From NCBI GenBank assembly GCA_027257055.1, contig JAPVLO010000162.1:186001-250000 (forward strand): DNA of 64,000 bases. The letters run 5' to 3'. Made by a program: the position numbers and the translations under genes. Below are positions 1-11,144 of the stretch, piece after piece (within the stretch, counting starts at the first letter, position 1; the number at the start of each line of letters is the position of its first letter). Origin of the DNA: Cephalopachus bancanus (lineage: Eukaryota > Chordata > Mammalia > Primates > Tarsiidae). Below the pieces are notes generated by a model. That model was not told where the DNA came from and did not search any database. It saw nothing but the letters and a program-made list of their open reading frames with translations.

Positions 1-1146
1 ATATATTAACAAAAGTACATCAAGGAATATCACTAATAAAACTGCACAAAACTAGTGATACAGAAGAAAAAAGCAGCCAGAGGGGGAAAACACATTATGA
101 ACAAGAACATGAATGACAACAGACTTTTCATGGGAAACTAGGCAAGTGAGAATACGGTGGAGAAATATCTTAAAGTACTGAAACAACTGTAATCCCAGTA
201 CTTTAGAGGCCAAGGCACATGGATTGTCTGAGCCCGTGGGTTCATGATTAGCCTGGGCAACTTGGCGAGACCTCGTCTCTACAATAAATAAAAAAATTAG
301 CCGGGCATGGTAGCGCGCGCCTGTAGTTCCAACTACTTGGAAGGCTGAGGCGGAAGGATCGCCGGAGCCCAGCAGGTCGAGGCTGTGGTGGCCGTCAACG
401 TGCCGCTGCACTCCAGCCTGGGCAACAGAGTGAGACTCTAACTCAAAAAAAAAAAAAGTATTGAAACAAAAAATCCAGCGAAAATATCATTCAAAAACAA
501 AGGCAAAATAAAGACCTTTCCAGATGTAAAAAGCTGAATGAAAGCATCACAAACCGGCTTGCAGTACAAAAACTGTTAAAGGAAGTCCTGCAGGCACAAG
601 GAAAATATCCCATGAAAAGATGGACCTACACAAAAAGATAAAAAGCACCAGAAATGGTAACTACTAAATTTTTTTTCCTATTTAGATCTCTTTAAAAGTT
701 TATAGTCTGTTCAGAGCAAAATAAACAAATAAAACAAAAAGATCCTGTGGAGTTATATTGTGCAGAAGTAAGATGTATGACAACAACATGCAAAGGTTGA
801 AAGGAGAAATTAAAGTATACCATCATAAGATTGACATACTATATGTGAAGTGCCATAATTAATGCATAAAGGTGGCCTCTGATAAGTTACAGGTGTGCAT
901 GATAATCCCCACAACAGCCATGAAAAAGGAAGAAAGAAATAATTACAGGCTAGCAGGGAGATGAAACTGAATGGTTAAAATGTTTAGTGATCCAAAAGAA
1001 ACAGAAAAAAAGAAAAGGGGAACAAAAAAGAGGTAGGTTAAATAAAAACAAATAGCAAGATGGTAGATTTACACCCATTCATATGAATAATCACATTGAA
1101 TGTAAACGGCCTACACACCCCAATTAAAAGGCAGATTATCAGATGA
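1..1146 (+). mobile_element. L1M fragment, split by an Alu
   Basis: Old LINE-1 sequence in sense orientation, recognised by the A-rich L1M text around AGCAGCCAGAG (near 75-85), CAGCGAAAATATCATTC (near 475) and GAAATGGTAACTACTAAAT (near 650). It resembles the ORF1-to-ORF2 part of ancient L1M elements. An Alu interrupts it at 187-455. No usable reading frame remains. It stops at about 1,146, where antisense L1 sequence begins. The subfamily is not determined. Confidence 0.7.
187..455 (+). mobile_element. Alu, lacking the first ~18 nt
   Basis: Two-armed Alu with CTCTACAATAAATAAAAAAA between the arms and an A-tail at 445-457. It sits in the L1M fragment and is flanked by AAGTACTGAAACAA (173-186) and AAGTATTGAAACAA (456-469), a 14-bp target-site duplication with one mismatch. 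Confidence 0.9.
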
Positions 1147-1149
1147 ATA

Positions 1150-1850
1150 ACAGTAATCTGAGTAGTATTTATCTGCATTCTCTTATCAAGAATGAGACTG
1201 AGTTTATTTTAATAAGTTTACATGGCATTTGTATTTCATTTCTTCTGAATTATCTATTCATATCCTTTGTCCATTGTTCTATGGGATTATTAGTCTTTTT
1301 CTCATTGATTTTTAGAACTCTTTACATATTAGAGAAATAAGTCCCTTATGATAGAGTTGCAAATATTTTCCCCAGTTTTTCATTTGTCTTTTGACTTTGC
1401 TTATAATAGGTTTTGGTGCCCTTCTCTATCTTAAAATTTAAAAATATGGATATGTAGTAAATTTACAATCAATTCTTTTATGGCTTCTAGAGTATTTTAT
1501 CACACTATATACTATACAACATTTTTTTAGTTCCCCCACGGTCTCTTTTAGTACTTTACCATACTAACACCATCATTCCATTTATTAGTACTATAGTTCC
1601 ATTTCTCACATTTAAATATTTAATCCATCTGGAATCTACCCTGATATAAAATTTGAAGTATGGATACAACTTTATTTTCATATGGCTTCCCAAATCTCTC
1701 TACACCATCTGTTAAACAATTCATTCTCTTCCACCATCCTATCCCCTACCATTGATTTGAAATGTCACTTTTACCTTATATTACATATCTTTGGGGTCTG
1801 TTTCTAAGGTTTTTATTTGAAGAAATACAATTTTGAATGGTCTGCTGTCT
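1150..1850 (-). mobile_element. Antisense L1M fragment
   Basis: The plus strand reads as the complement of ancient L1M sequence. Marker phrases are ATATCCTTTGTCCATTGTTC (1,259-1,278), TTGCAAATATTTTCCCCAG (near 1,358) and TTTAATCCATCTGGAATCTA (near 1,618). It lies head-on against the sense L1 fragment ending near 1,146, so this may be an L1 with a 5' inversion or two separate insertions. It is non-coding. Confidence 0.7.
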
Positions 1851-1880
1851 CAAACTTCTTATCAGAAGTGTGTCTGATAA

Positions 1881-2007
1881 GCCAGGCATAGTGGTGCACA
1901 CCTGTCATCCCAGTTACTTGGGAGGCTCAGGCAGGAGAATTACTTGAATTCAGGAGTGGGAGTCCAACCTGGACAATATAGCCAGACCCTATCACTTAAA
2001 AATTTTT
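1881..2007 (+). mobile_element. Old single-arm Alu-like (FLAM/FRAM) monomer
   Basis: A 7SL-like monomer running from GCCAGGCATAGTGGTGCACA to GACCCTATCACTTAAAAA, without a second arm. It is more diverged than the dimeric Alus nearby, which fits a fossil monomer. Left-arm versus right-arm origin is unclear. Confidence 0.7.
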
Positions 2008-2582
2008 TGTTCGCTAGAAGTCATATTTATGCGAGATGATTTAAATGCTTTCAGTCCATTTTCTTCTCAGAGGATTCAGAGCTCTACTCTTACTCCAGCA
2101 GTGTAGGACATCAGCCTCATGACTCCTCCACATAATCTTGGCTTCCACATAATTATCTTCAATGAGTTGTATTTTAATGTTAAACCCTTAGGTTTTCTTA
2201 AAACACACTTTAAAAAGCCTTAAGAAATAAAATAACTAAGCAAATTTGCTACAAGAATATTATGAACAATAATATCATCATCACTCAGAACTTCCAACGT
2301 GAATCCTCCTTAAGAAATACCTTTTGGAAGACTATACTTTCAGGGATCATTTCTGTAGTTTGTTACTAGAGAAGTTTCTCTGACCGTGTAGAGCACCGAA
2401 AGCCACTAGGAGGAGCCGCAGTATTCACTCCTGAGCGTGAAGCTGACACTTGATGTTGCTTTCTTGCAATTGTCATTTGTCACTGATGATCGTTCTTGCT
2501 TTCCTTTTAGGAAGTAACAGGGAGAGTATGTAGTCTGAGTGGTTTTTGCTGTGTAAAAAAAAAAAAAGAAATGCCTTTTGGA

Positions 2583-2978
2583 GCTGGGCTCAGTGGCTCA
2601 GCCTGTAATCCCAGCGCTTTGGGAGGCTGAGGTGAGTGGATTGCCTGAGCCCGCAGGTTCGAGAACCGCCTGGGCAACTTGGCGAGACCTCATCTCTACA
2701 ATAAATCAAAAAATTAGCCGGGCGTGGTAGCGCGAGCCTGTGGTTCCAGCTAGCTACTTGGAAGGCTGAGGCGGAAGGATCGCCGGAGCCCAGCAGATCA
2801 AGGCTGCGGTGGCTGGGAGCGGCTGCGGTGGCTGGGAGCGGCTGCGGTGGCTGGGAGCGGCTGCGGTGGCTGGGAGCGGCCGCGGTGGCTGGGAGCGGCC
2901 GCGGTGGCTGGGAGCGGCCACTACACTACAGTCTGGGTGACAGAGTGAGACTCCAACTCATTAAAAAAAGAAAAAGAA
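2583..2978 (+). mobile_element. Alu with an internal 19-bp repeat expansion
   Basis: A full two-armed Alu (left arm from 2,583, tail from 2,961). It is about 95 bp longer than its relatives because one 19-bp piece of the right arm is present six times at 2,802-2,915. The open frame across the repeat (from 2,828) is a by-product of the repeat and not a gene. Confidence 0.92.
2802..2915 (+). repeat. Six-copy 19-bp minisatellite inside an Alu
   Basis: Six units of exactly 19 bp. The first four read GGCTGCGGTGGCTGGGAGC and the last two GGCCGCGGTGGCTGGGAGC. Other Alus in the window have this piece once, so five extra copies arose in place, probably by slippage in a GC-rich, hairpin-prone part of the right arm. 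Confidence 0.95.
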
Positions 2979-3249
2979 AAAAGAAATACCTTTTGGAATT
3001 TAATGCCAGAAAAATTTTGTTTACCTCAAGGAACTAGCAGTAAGCTCTTTGAGTTTCTACTTTTATTGATATTTTCCCTAGTATTTGTTAATCCGTTGTA
3101 AATGTTTATATGGCAAGACATATTAGAACTTTGTGAATCTTGTTTTGAAATGAATACACAAACTTGCTGGGAAGTATAGTAGCCACAGACATGTCATTCA
3201 GATCTCCCTCAAGAGAACCCATTGCAGGGAAGATAGTTTTTAGCCACTA

Positions 3250-3334
3250 GCTGCTCCCTATGACCACGGGAAGCACTCCTGACTAAAGCTGCTCCCTATG
3301 ACCACGGGAAGCACTCCTGACTTAAGCTGCTCCC
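3250..3334 (+). repeat. 38-bp tandem duplication
   Basis: Two copies of a 38-bp unit starting GCTGCTCCCTATGACCACGG (3,250-3,287 and 3,288-3,325) differ by one base. A partial third copy follows at 3,326-3,334. The surrounding 3,180-3,600 sequence is not recognised and shows no convincing coding potential. Confidence 0.85.
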
Positions 3335-3662
3335 AGCCAGTGCCTGAGCAACCCCCATATGGGATTTCCCAGGCAACTTCTGCTTGGGGACTCTACGTCT
3401 GCCTGCCTGGGACCTTCTCAGCTGTGCTGTGGTCTGCGGCATTTCCCACCCAGTTTCTTTTCCCTGTCCTCCTTTCCAGGTGCTGAGCTCACATCATGTT
3501 CTGAAATGCGGTTCCCTCCCTGTGTATCTCTCAGTCTGCCTTGGCATCTGCCTCTTGGAGGATCCACAGTGACACAGGGAGTACAGGACAACTAATTAAG
3601 GAAAGACTCAGTAGCCTGTTGAAATAGAACTTGACTCCACACTCTTTATACCAACCCTGTCT

Positions 3663-3851
3663 TTTTTATTTTTGAGTTGAAGTCTCACTCTGTCACCCAG
3701 GCTGGAGGGCGGTGGCACATTCACGGTCACTGCAGCCTCGACCTGCTGGGCTCAGGTGATCCTTCTGCCTTAGCCTTCCAAGTAGCTAGAACCACAGACA
3801 CGTGCTGCCATGTCCAGCTAATTTTTTGATTTATTGTAGAGACGAGGTCTT
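3663..3851 (-). mobile_element. 5'-truncated Alu
   Basis: Antisense right arm plus the end of the left arm, from TTTTTGAGTTGAAGTCTCAC to GTAGAGACGAGGTCT, where the homology stops. The left-arm 5' half is missing. Confidence 0.85.
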
Positions 3852-4039
3852 TAAAGCGTATCATAACTCCTGGAGACAAGCCCTTGGAAGCCAGGAGCTC
3901 AGATGGGAAAGACAAAAATACAAGTTTTTAAAAAATCTCAGTATACTGTGGGATTTTTCAGTTGAAAGTTCAAGTGTATTTGCCTCAGGAAACAGAGCTG
4001 TTTCTAAGTAAATCAACACATTCTCCTTGACTTATCTTT

Positions 4040-4276
4040 TTTTAAAATACAAGCTCTCACTCTGTGGCCTCTGCTGGAGTATAGTGGTACAATCATAGGT
4101 CACTGCAGCCTCAAACTCCCGCCTCAGTCTCCTGACTAGCTAAGGCTACAGGGGCATGGAGAGAGGGGTCTTTCTATGTTCAGCCCAAGCTGGTCTCAAA
4201 CTTCAGGCCTCAAGCAATCCTCCTACCTTGGCGTCCCAAGCACTGAGATTATAGGCATGAGCCACCATGCCTAGCC
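4040..4276 (-). mobile_element. Old diverged Alu
   Basis: An antisense Alu ending in ATGAGCCACCATGCCTAGCC, shortened in the middle. It shares few of the diagnostic changes of the younger local Alus, so it is an older (J-like) copy. Confidence 0.85.
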
Positions 4277-4845
4277 CTCTTTAATCTATCCTGAACTGAG
4301 AAATAACTCGGAGATGTGGCCAGTAAGAAAGGTGATAGCACTACCCTTTGACATTTAAAACATCCTGAAGAACAAATACCTTATTAGCTTAAGCCTTCTT
4401 CATATCCATCACTGAAGAAACTCTTGGCCCAAGGATATGTTTTGCCATCTTGTGGAAGCAAACATTCATTTAAATAGATTTCATCTGTATTTTTCAAATG
4501 TTTACATATGACCTATTTCTGTCATTATCCTATTCCAAAGGGATAATGTGATGGAATTTGCCAAAGTTTTAAAACTACTGAAACAAACTGAGAATGCATA
4601 AAAAAGCCTATAATGACCAGTGGTTTTATTTTAGAACCTCAAGAACTATGGGCTTTGCTGTACACAGTGCTTAATACATTGTGCATGGCTAATACTGACT
4701 AAACCAATCCTTCATAACCTGCTTTCTAGGACAAAAACTCTTTATTCTCAAGACCAAAATATTCTTCAATCATTTCTCTAGAGAAAGAGTCTTAAATCTT
4801 TCATTTTGACCTCACAGCTTCACATAATAAAAAGCCCTGGGGAGT

Positions 4846-5000
4846 CTGGGCAACATAGCAAGCCTTAGTCTCTATTAAAAAAAAAAAGGCGAGGCACAGT
4901 GGTGCGTGCCTGAGCCCAGGAAGTCAAGGCTGCAGTAACCGTGATTGTGCCACTGTACTCAGCCTGGGTGACAGAGTGAGAACCCAACTCAAAAAAAAGG
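4846..5000 (+). mobile_element. Internally deleted Alu
   Basis: The end of a left arm (GGCAACATAGCAAGCC), an A-rich linker and a right arm that lost about 40 bp after GGTGCGTGCC. The tail is at 4,991-4,998. Confidence 0.8.
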
Positions 5001-5009
5001 GCAACACCA

Positions 5010-5760
5010 TCAACCAAAAACTGTCAGGCAGGGTATTCCTTTCAGTGGTATAAATTCGCCTGCCCTTAGTTTTATCTTCTTGCAAAGCTCGTAGTCCAGG
5101 CTACATAATCCCTCTCTTCCTCTAATGTTAACATCCTTCAAATATCTGGGAGTGTCTCTCCTGGATCTTGTAGTTGCCAGAATTCAGTCAACCCTGCATG
5201 CTTACACCTGCTAACTGATCTCCATACATTCCTCTGTTCATCCCTCTCAGCAATACAGTTGCTCTCAGGGTTCACCACCTTCTGTCTCCATCATGCTGAC
5301 ACAGTGCTGAATGCAATACTCTCAGCGGGCTCCTGCCAGCTCCCTCCACTGTGGCACACACTTTGCTGGCTGCCCAGAATAGTGCCGGCTTCCCTTTGAC
5401 TGCCAGATCACATTTCAAGCCCAAACCAAGTTTGTTATCTGCCATTACTGTCAAGTCTCTCTTGCTCTCTGGGGTTTCATTTATTTCTTTCCTGTCAGTT
5501 CTCTTGTATCTCTTCTATGGTCTCTGAAACAAGAGTAAAATTGTGTCCTAATGCTAATTTCCCAGATAAATGACCATTGTTCATCTTTTGGCCTGATATT
5601 AATACTAAAACTGCTGACTAATAATTTTCATAACTGACTGCTTTTTTCCCCCTCTAATGGGCTCCTACCTAAGATTTATTCTTGCTAAACCTTCACTCAA
5701 ACCTCTCTCTTCCTTTGAATAACTGTTACAGGTAAAATAAAATAGGTTATATACACTCTG
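5010..5760. other. Unassigned stretch, no gene seen
   Basis: Pyrimidine-rich sequence with no recognised repeat. A 60-codon antisense frame (5,272-5,454) has no familiar motif, and codon-level support cannot be judged. It is treated as non-coding. Confidence 0.5.
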
Positions 5761-5767
5761 GAGTCCC

Positions 5768-6235
5768 TATAGTTCAATAAACTTTTACTAAGCACCCATC
5801 AGATGAAGGTATTATGGATGAAGAGGAATATACAGCTTTTGCCCTCAAGGAGCTCACAGTCCTGCTTGAAAGAAAGACATGTAACAATATATTTACAATA
5901 TAGTGTGAATGCCAGAAAAGTATATAAAGGTCAGGAAGGGTGGTAACTAAGAATGAATAGGAATCTATAGGACCAGGAGGAGAAGCATATTCCAGGGGAA
6001 GAGAAATTCCAGGGCAAAGGCAAAGAATGCTGAATAGCATGGAATGCTGGGAAACAAGTGACACACTGTCACTGGAGTGTAAAGGGCAAGGCGGGGAAAC
6101 GGTAACACAGGAGAGTAGGGGCTGGGAAAAGAACCAAGGTGATAGACCCTGAAGTGCCTTGAGTCCCATGCTAAGGAGTTTGAACTTAATCATGTAAGCA
6201 GTGAACAGAGGCTAAAGGGATATAAGGAGGGAAGA
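5768..6235 (+). mobile_element. L2 fragment
   Basis: Old LINE-2 text in sense orientation, including TACTAAGCACCCATC, CCTCAAGGAGCTCACAGTCC and ATTCCAGGGCAAAGGCAAAG. The 139-codon antisense frame here (5,774-6,193) lies within the repeat and is not a gene. Confidence 0.7.
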
Positions 6236-6374
6236 TACATAACCAGTTCTTTAGAAGAATCAGTTGCCGTAAGTGTAGATAGGAAAACGGAAGGAGGAGG
6301 GGCAGAAGCAAGAATATCAGTCAGGTATCTGCTGAAATAGTCCAGGCAAGATGCAATGGATCCTTCATGAAGAG

Positions 6375-6530
6375 CGACCTATCGCTTACTGAGCACCAAC
6401 TATGTGGCAGGTGCTGTATTATGTGCTTTCCATATTTAATCTCATTAAATGCTTACCATAACCCTGTCAGGTAGGTATTAGCATCTTAATCCAACGGGAG
6501 GGATCTCAGGCTCAGAGAAAACAGACAAAG
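6375..6530 (+). mobile_element. MIR SINE
   Basis: The MIR core and tail are seen as TTACTGAGCACCAACTATGT followed by TTTAATCTCATTAAATGC and CAGGTAGGTATTAGCATC. This is an ancient mammalian tRNA-derived SINE. Confidence 0.75.
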
Positions 6531-6574
6531 CTTAAAAATGCAACAAATAAGCCAACTACCAAAACAGAATCAAG

Positions 6575-6880
6575 TCAGGCTCAGTGGCTCATGCCTGTAA
6601 TCCCAGCATTTGGGAGGCCAAAGTGAGAGGACTGCCTGAGCTCAGGAATTCAAGACCAGCCTGGCCAACATGGCAAGACCTCTTCTCTACAACAAGTCAA
6701 AAAATTAGCCAGGCATGGTGGCTGGTGTCGTGCACCTGTAGTCCCAGCTACTCAGGAGGCTGAGGTGGAAGGATCACATGAGTCCAGCAGGTCAAGACTG
6801 CAATAGCCATGAGCATGCCACTATACTCCAGCCTGGATGACAGAGTGAGACTGTGACTCAAAAAGAAAAAAAAAAAAAAG
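6575..6880 (+). mobile_element. Older full-length Alu
   Basis: Both arms are present, with GACTGCCTGAGCTCAGGAAT in the left arm and a CATGAGCATGCCACTATAC right arm. This right arm belongs to the older local Alu type rather than the GGGAGCGGCCACTGC type. The A-rich tail is at 6,859-6,880. Confidence 0.92.
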
Positions 6881-7023
6881 GATCAAATTTAGCAAAATGT
6901 CCTCTGTATAGTAACAGTGGCTTCTAGAACCCTACTTCAGAGAAGCACATCCCACATCTAGTCACAGACTGTTCATTTTCTCTACCTCAATTCACTCATT
7001 TGGCAAATATGAATTAAGCATCT

Positions 7024-7362
7024 AGAACATGTGCTGCAAACTGAATGTTTGTGTCCTCCCCAGATTCATATGTTAAACCTGATCTCCAGTGTGACAGTAT
7101 TTGGAAGTGGGGCCTTTGGGAGATGATTAATTAATTAGGTCATGAAGGCTGAAAGGGATTAGTGTCTTATAAAAGAGACCCATGAGCTCCCTCACCTCTT
7201 CTACCATGTGAGGATAAGGCACGAACACGGCCATCTGTGAACCAGATCTGTTGGTCCCTTGGTCTTGGACTTCCCAGTCTCCAGAACTGTGAGAAATAAA
7301 CTGTTGTTTATAACCTCCCAGTCTATCTATGTCTGCTATAACTTCCTGCATGGAATACAACA
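7024..7362 (+). mobile_element. MLT1 (MaLR) solo LTR
   Basis: The full run of MLT1 landmarks is in order: AAACTGAATGTTTGTGTCC, TATTTGGAAGTGGGGCCTTT, TATAAAAGAGACCCATGAGC, CCATGTGAGGATAAGGCAC, GGACTTCCCAGTCTCCAGAA and GAGAAATAAACTG. It is a solo LTR of an ancient non-autonomous retroelement, with no internal region beside it. Confidence 0.88.
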
Positions 7363-7611
7363 ATGTCCTAGGCACTGTACAAAAAAATAACTCCTACCAA
7401 TGGGTTTACCATCTGGTGGAAGAGAAACATGGTATAATCACAAAGTAAAATATACTCAGAAATGAATAAAGAATTTTTTTTAAGTGAAACATGTAAGAGG
7501 AGAAGCTAATTAAGACTTGAGGGAAGGAGATACAGGGGACAATCTCTTGAGAAAGTGACATCTGAGACCTACAGAAAAGATGACTTACGGGTAAAGTCTT
7601 TCCTACCCACC

Positions 7612-7690
7612 TTTCTCTCTCTCTCTCTCTCTCTCTCTATTTCTTTTTCCTTCTTTCCTTCCTTTTCTCTCTCTCTTTCTTTCTTGCAGG
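7612..7690. repeat. Pyrimidine simple repeat
   Basis: A (CT)n tract followed by interrupted TTTC/TTCC units. A second CCCT run lies at 7,716-7,738, just before the T-run of an antisense Alu. Confidence 0.9.
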
Positions 7691-7737
7691 TGATGCCTTT
7701 CCTATGCACCTGTTTCCCTCTCTCCCTCCCTCCCTCC

Positions 7738-8036
7738 CTTTTTTTTTTTTTCAGGCAAAGTATCACTCTGCTGCCCAGGCTGGAGTGCAGTGGCATGATT
7801 ATAGCTCACTGCAGCCTGACCTCCTGGGCTCCTGGGCTCAAGCATTTCTTCTGTCTCAGTCTCCTGAGTAGGCGGGACTACAGGTGAGCACTACCATGCC
7901 TGGCTAATTTTTTTTCATTTTGTAGAGAGGTCTCATTATGTTGTCAGGCTGGTCTCGAACTCCTAGGTTCAAGCGATCCTCCTGCTTCTACCTCCCAAAG
8001 TGATGAGATTACAGGTGTGAGTCGCCATGCCCACCC
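7738..8036 (-). mobile_element. Older full-length Alu
   Basis: An antisense Alu from its T-run (7,738) to GTGAGTCGCCATGCCCACCC. A 10-bp direct duplication (CTCCTGGGCT twice near 7,820-7,842) is visible in the right arm. Confidence 0.9.
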
Positions 8037-8289
8037 TTATCCACCTATTTCTATGCTGTCATCTGCTACCTCTAGTCACTCCATCTCACTTGCTGAAAAC
8101 CCTTACAACTAGCTCATGACTCTGGGTTTTCCAAGTCCATGAGCATAATATACCTAATCAGATACTTGATCTCTGCTCCTCTTTAGTTACATTCTCCAAT
8201 GGCCACACTCTGGTAACCTTATCAGTACTTGTAACTGCTACATGTCTGGAACCTAACATTCAAATGCCATAGTTCATCAAATCTAAGAT

Positions 8290-8566
8290 GCTTTTTTTTT
8301 TTTTTGAGTTGGAGTCTCACTCTGTCGCCCAGACTGGAGTGCAGTGGCCGCTCCCGGCCACCGCAGTCTCGACCTGCTGGGCTCCGGGGATCCTTCTGCC
8401 TCAGCCTTCCAAGTAGCCGGAACTACAGGCGCACGCTACCATGCCTGGCTAATTTTTTGATTTATTGTAGAGATGAGGTCTCACCAAGTTGCCCAGGCGG
8501 GTCTCAAACCTGTGGGCTCAGACCATCCACTCACCTCAGCCTCCCAAAGCACAGGATTACAGGCTT
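8290..8566 (-). mobile_element. Younger-type Alu
   Basis: An antisense copy with the local young signature (GAGTTGGAGTCTCACTCTG, GGCCGCTCCCGGCCACCGCA). The 5' end stops at GATTACAGGCTT, so the first bases of the element are missing. Confidence 0.92.
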
Positions 8567-8676
8567 AAGATGCTTTCAATGGGAAGATTCCCTATTATTT
8601 GACGTACCAATAAGAAAAAAGTGTTACCAATTGAACTTAAAGCTCATCTTCAGAGATGTTAAAATGAAAAAAAAAA

Positions 8677-8933
8677 TCCCGCGCCTTTGGGAGGCTGAGG
8701 TGAGTGGATTGCCTGAGCCCGCGGGTTCAAGACCCGCCTGGGCAGTGAGACCTCATCTCTACAATAAAAAAATCAGCCGGGCGTGGTAGCGCATGCCTGT
8801 AATTCCGGCTACTTGGAAGGCTGAGGCGGAAGGATCGCCGGAGCCCAGCAGGTCAAGGCTGCGGTGGCCGGGAGCGGCCACTGCACTCCAGTCTGGGCAA
8901 CAGAGTGAGACTCCAACTCAAAAAAAAAAAAAA
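8677..8933 (+). mobile_element. 5'-truncated young Alu with the short left-arm form
   Basis: Begins at TCCCGCGCCTTTGGGAGGCT. It has GACCCGCCTGGGCAGTGAGA, in which the ACTTG found in longer copies is absent. The tail is at 8,919-8,933. Confidence 0.92.
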
Positions 8934-8957
8934 GATCCCTTAAAAATCAGTGAAGTG

Positions 8958-9242
8958 GCCGGGCTCAGTGGCTCAGCCTGTAATAATCACAGCACTTTGG
9001 GAGGCCGAGGCCTGAGCCTGTGGGTTTGAGACCAGCCCAGGCAACTTGGTGAGACTTTGTCTCTACAATAAACCAAAAAAATTAGCCGGGCGTGGTAGCG
9101 CGCACCTGTAGCTCTGGCTACTTGAAAGGCTGAGGTGGAAGGATTGCCAGAGCCCAGCAGATTGACGCTGGGGTGGCCACTGCACTCCAGCCTGGGTGAC
9201 GGAGTGAGATTCCAACTCAAAAAATAAAAATAAAAATAAAAA
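8958..9242 (+). mobile_element. Alu with left- and right-arm deletions
   Basis: Starts GGCCGGGCTCAGTGGCTCAG and ends in an AAATAAAAATAAAAATAAAA tail. The left arm has lost bases around GGCCGAGGCCTGAGCCTG, and the right arm has a shortened GGGGTGGCCACTGCACTCC. Confidence 0.9.
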
Positions 9243-9244
9243 AC

Positions 9245-9850
9245 CGGTGAACTATGGTGTCTTCACTTTGAAGACAACTGTCTATCCTTTTATCAATATC
9301 TCACTCTATTTTTTCCATTATATCTATTCTTGACCTCAGCACGCCTCTGGAGACTTGGCCTTTCATGCCGTCCTAATGTTTTCCTTGCCTGTCACTTCCT
9401 TCTCAGGCTAGTCAAAATCAAAGGCAATATCACTTTAGTCAGTATCTTGCCCAACTCCTTGTCTCTCTCCTTCCAAGTCACTTAAAAGGCAAAAAACAAA
9501 TGCTGTCGGGTGTTCTCTCTTTCTACTCATGAGCTCAGTTCACTGAAGTAAGTCACTCAACCACATTAGTTAGTATCATACAAATACAAGGCCAGAACAT
9601 GGCATGAGACTATAACATAAGCAACAAATCCGTGCTGCTCAAGGCCTCACTCTCCCATGCGCCTAACATTTCAGACTTCTCTCACTTCTTCAGGATCCCA
9701 AACCCATCACCTCCCCAGCACCTCCAGAAGATAATTTTATGCCTTATTCTCTAAGAACACAAATGCCCCAAATGGGAATTTCCTCAATTTCTGAATCCTC
9801 CCATTCAGATTACCTGCAAATTTACCTCCATCCATCTGTCCTCTCATTCA
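9245..9850. other. Unassigned pyrimidine-rich stretch
   Basis: No recognised repeat or coding signal. The sequence is rich in CT and resembles 8,040-8,288 and 11,290-11,720 in style, so an ancient unnamed repeat is possible. Confidence 0.4.
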
Positions 9851-11140
9851 TTCATTTCATAAGTTTTACCTAGCACTTAGCTATGTATAAGGCACTGTTC
9901 TGGGTGTTTGGGTTCCGGCAGAACAAAAATTTCTGCCCTTGTAGAGCTTAGATTCTAGGAGGGAAGCACACAATAAATAATAAATATAATAAATTATATG
10001 TTTGAGGGTGGTAAGACAGAAAAAGTACTGCAGGGTAAAGAATATGGAGTGCAGAGCATGGGTGGTACGGAGGACCAGGCCGTCGCAGCAAACAGGTAGG
10101 ACTCAAGTTCAGAAACAACAAAGCTAATTTGTGGGGCAATATACCTCAGAACTGTGGTCACTCAGGGTTGGGGAGGTTCAGGGAGCTTCTGACAGGTAAA
10201 GAGCAAGAAAGAACTTTCCAGAGAGATGACAATGGTCAATGTCTTGATCTGGACAATGACTACTTGTGCTGTATTGCTTAAAATTTGTGTATTTCACTCT
10301 ATGTAATTTACTCTATGTAAAAAAAAATCAAATAGTTAAAGGACAGAGGCAACTGTAGCAGAAAGACAGTCTGTACATTGACCTTTGGACCAAATATTAT
10401 AGGTGGGACACACTGAGAATTCAAGGTCTGAAGGAGCACAGCAGGATGAGCATGGAAGAGAGTAAATGCGAGAAGAGTTGGTGGGTTAGTGGCTTGTAGG
10501 CTTTCCAACAAGGGTGCCTGAACGAGGCATATTTGTATACCTAACCCTTAACTGTACCCCACAATATCGTAATAAAAAAGATTGATTATAAAAAAAAAAG
10601 AAAGTAGGCTTTTGTTCCTAGTGATGTGAGGCACCATCGCAAGGTTGTGAGCATGAGAGTGACAAGATCTGCCGTAGGTTTTAACAAGCTCCCTCCGGCT
10701 ATGTCCTGAAAACAGACTCCTATAGGAACAGCACAGCAGAAGCACTGAGGCTTCGCAATAATCCAGGCAAGAGATGGCAGTGTAGCTAAGACCAAAGTGG
10801 CAAGAAGTGCTTAGATTATGAATATACTGACAGTAAAGCCAAAAGAATCTGCTAATGGACTGGTATTAGAGAGATGAGCCAAGAACACCAACAAGACGTT
10901 CAGCCCAAATGTCTGGGGGGGAAAGACAAGACTGCAGGAGAAATCAGTTTCGGGGGGAAGATCAGGAACTCAGTTTTGACATGTTAAGCTATGAGATGTC
11001 TAAAGACGTACAAGTGAATTTATAAAGAAGGCAGCAGCTAGGTATGCATGTCTGGAATTCAGGAGAGAGAGAGGAACTTGTCAGCAGTTAGATCACATGA
11101 TATTGAACACCATGGGGGCAGATGGACCACCAAGGCAGAA
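9850..11140 (+). mobile_element. Long L2 3' region, split by a young L1 tail
   Basis: LINE-2 sequence in sense. Markers are CTGCCCTTGTAGAGCTTAGA, CATGAGAGTGACAAGATCTG, TCGCAATAATCCAGGCAAGA, GGTTTTAACAAGCTCCC and TTTTGACATGTTAAGCTATG. The young L1 tail at 10,505-10,603 interrupts it at GTAGGCTTT. The same L2 region occurs in antisense at 41,220-43,375. No frame is intact. Confidence 0.75.
10505..10603 (+). mobile_element. 99-bp 5'-truncated young L1 3' end
   Basis: Closely matches 41,930-42,016 over its length, including GCATATTTGTATACCTAACC and TAACTGTACCCCACAATATC, then an A-rich tail. It is flanked by a perfect 9-bp target-site duplication GTAGGCTTT (10,496-10,504 and 10,604-10,612). The TGTACCCC...AATAT motif resembles 3' ends of prosimian L1s as I remember them, so this is read as the 3' terminus of a lineage-specific L1. 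Confidence 0.75.
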
Positions 11141-11144
11141 AAGA

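Noticed and set aside
2828..3037. Open frame rich in GCGGWE-like repeats
   Set aside because: It is the translation of the 19-bp minisatellite in an Alu. No independent evidence of a protein.
7555..7887. Serine/leucine-rich frame
   Set aside because: Made of the CT simple repeat plus an antisense Alu.
8304..8789. 161-codon open frame
   Set aside because: It begins and ends in two Alus. The protein is translated Alu with a short unique middle.
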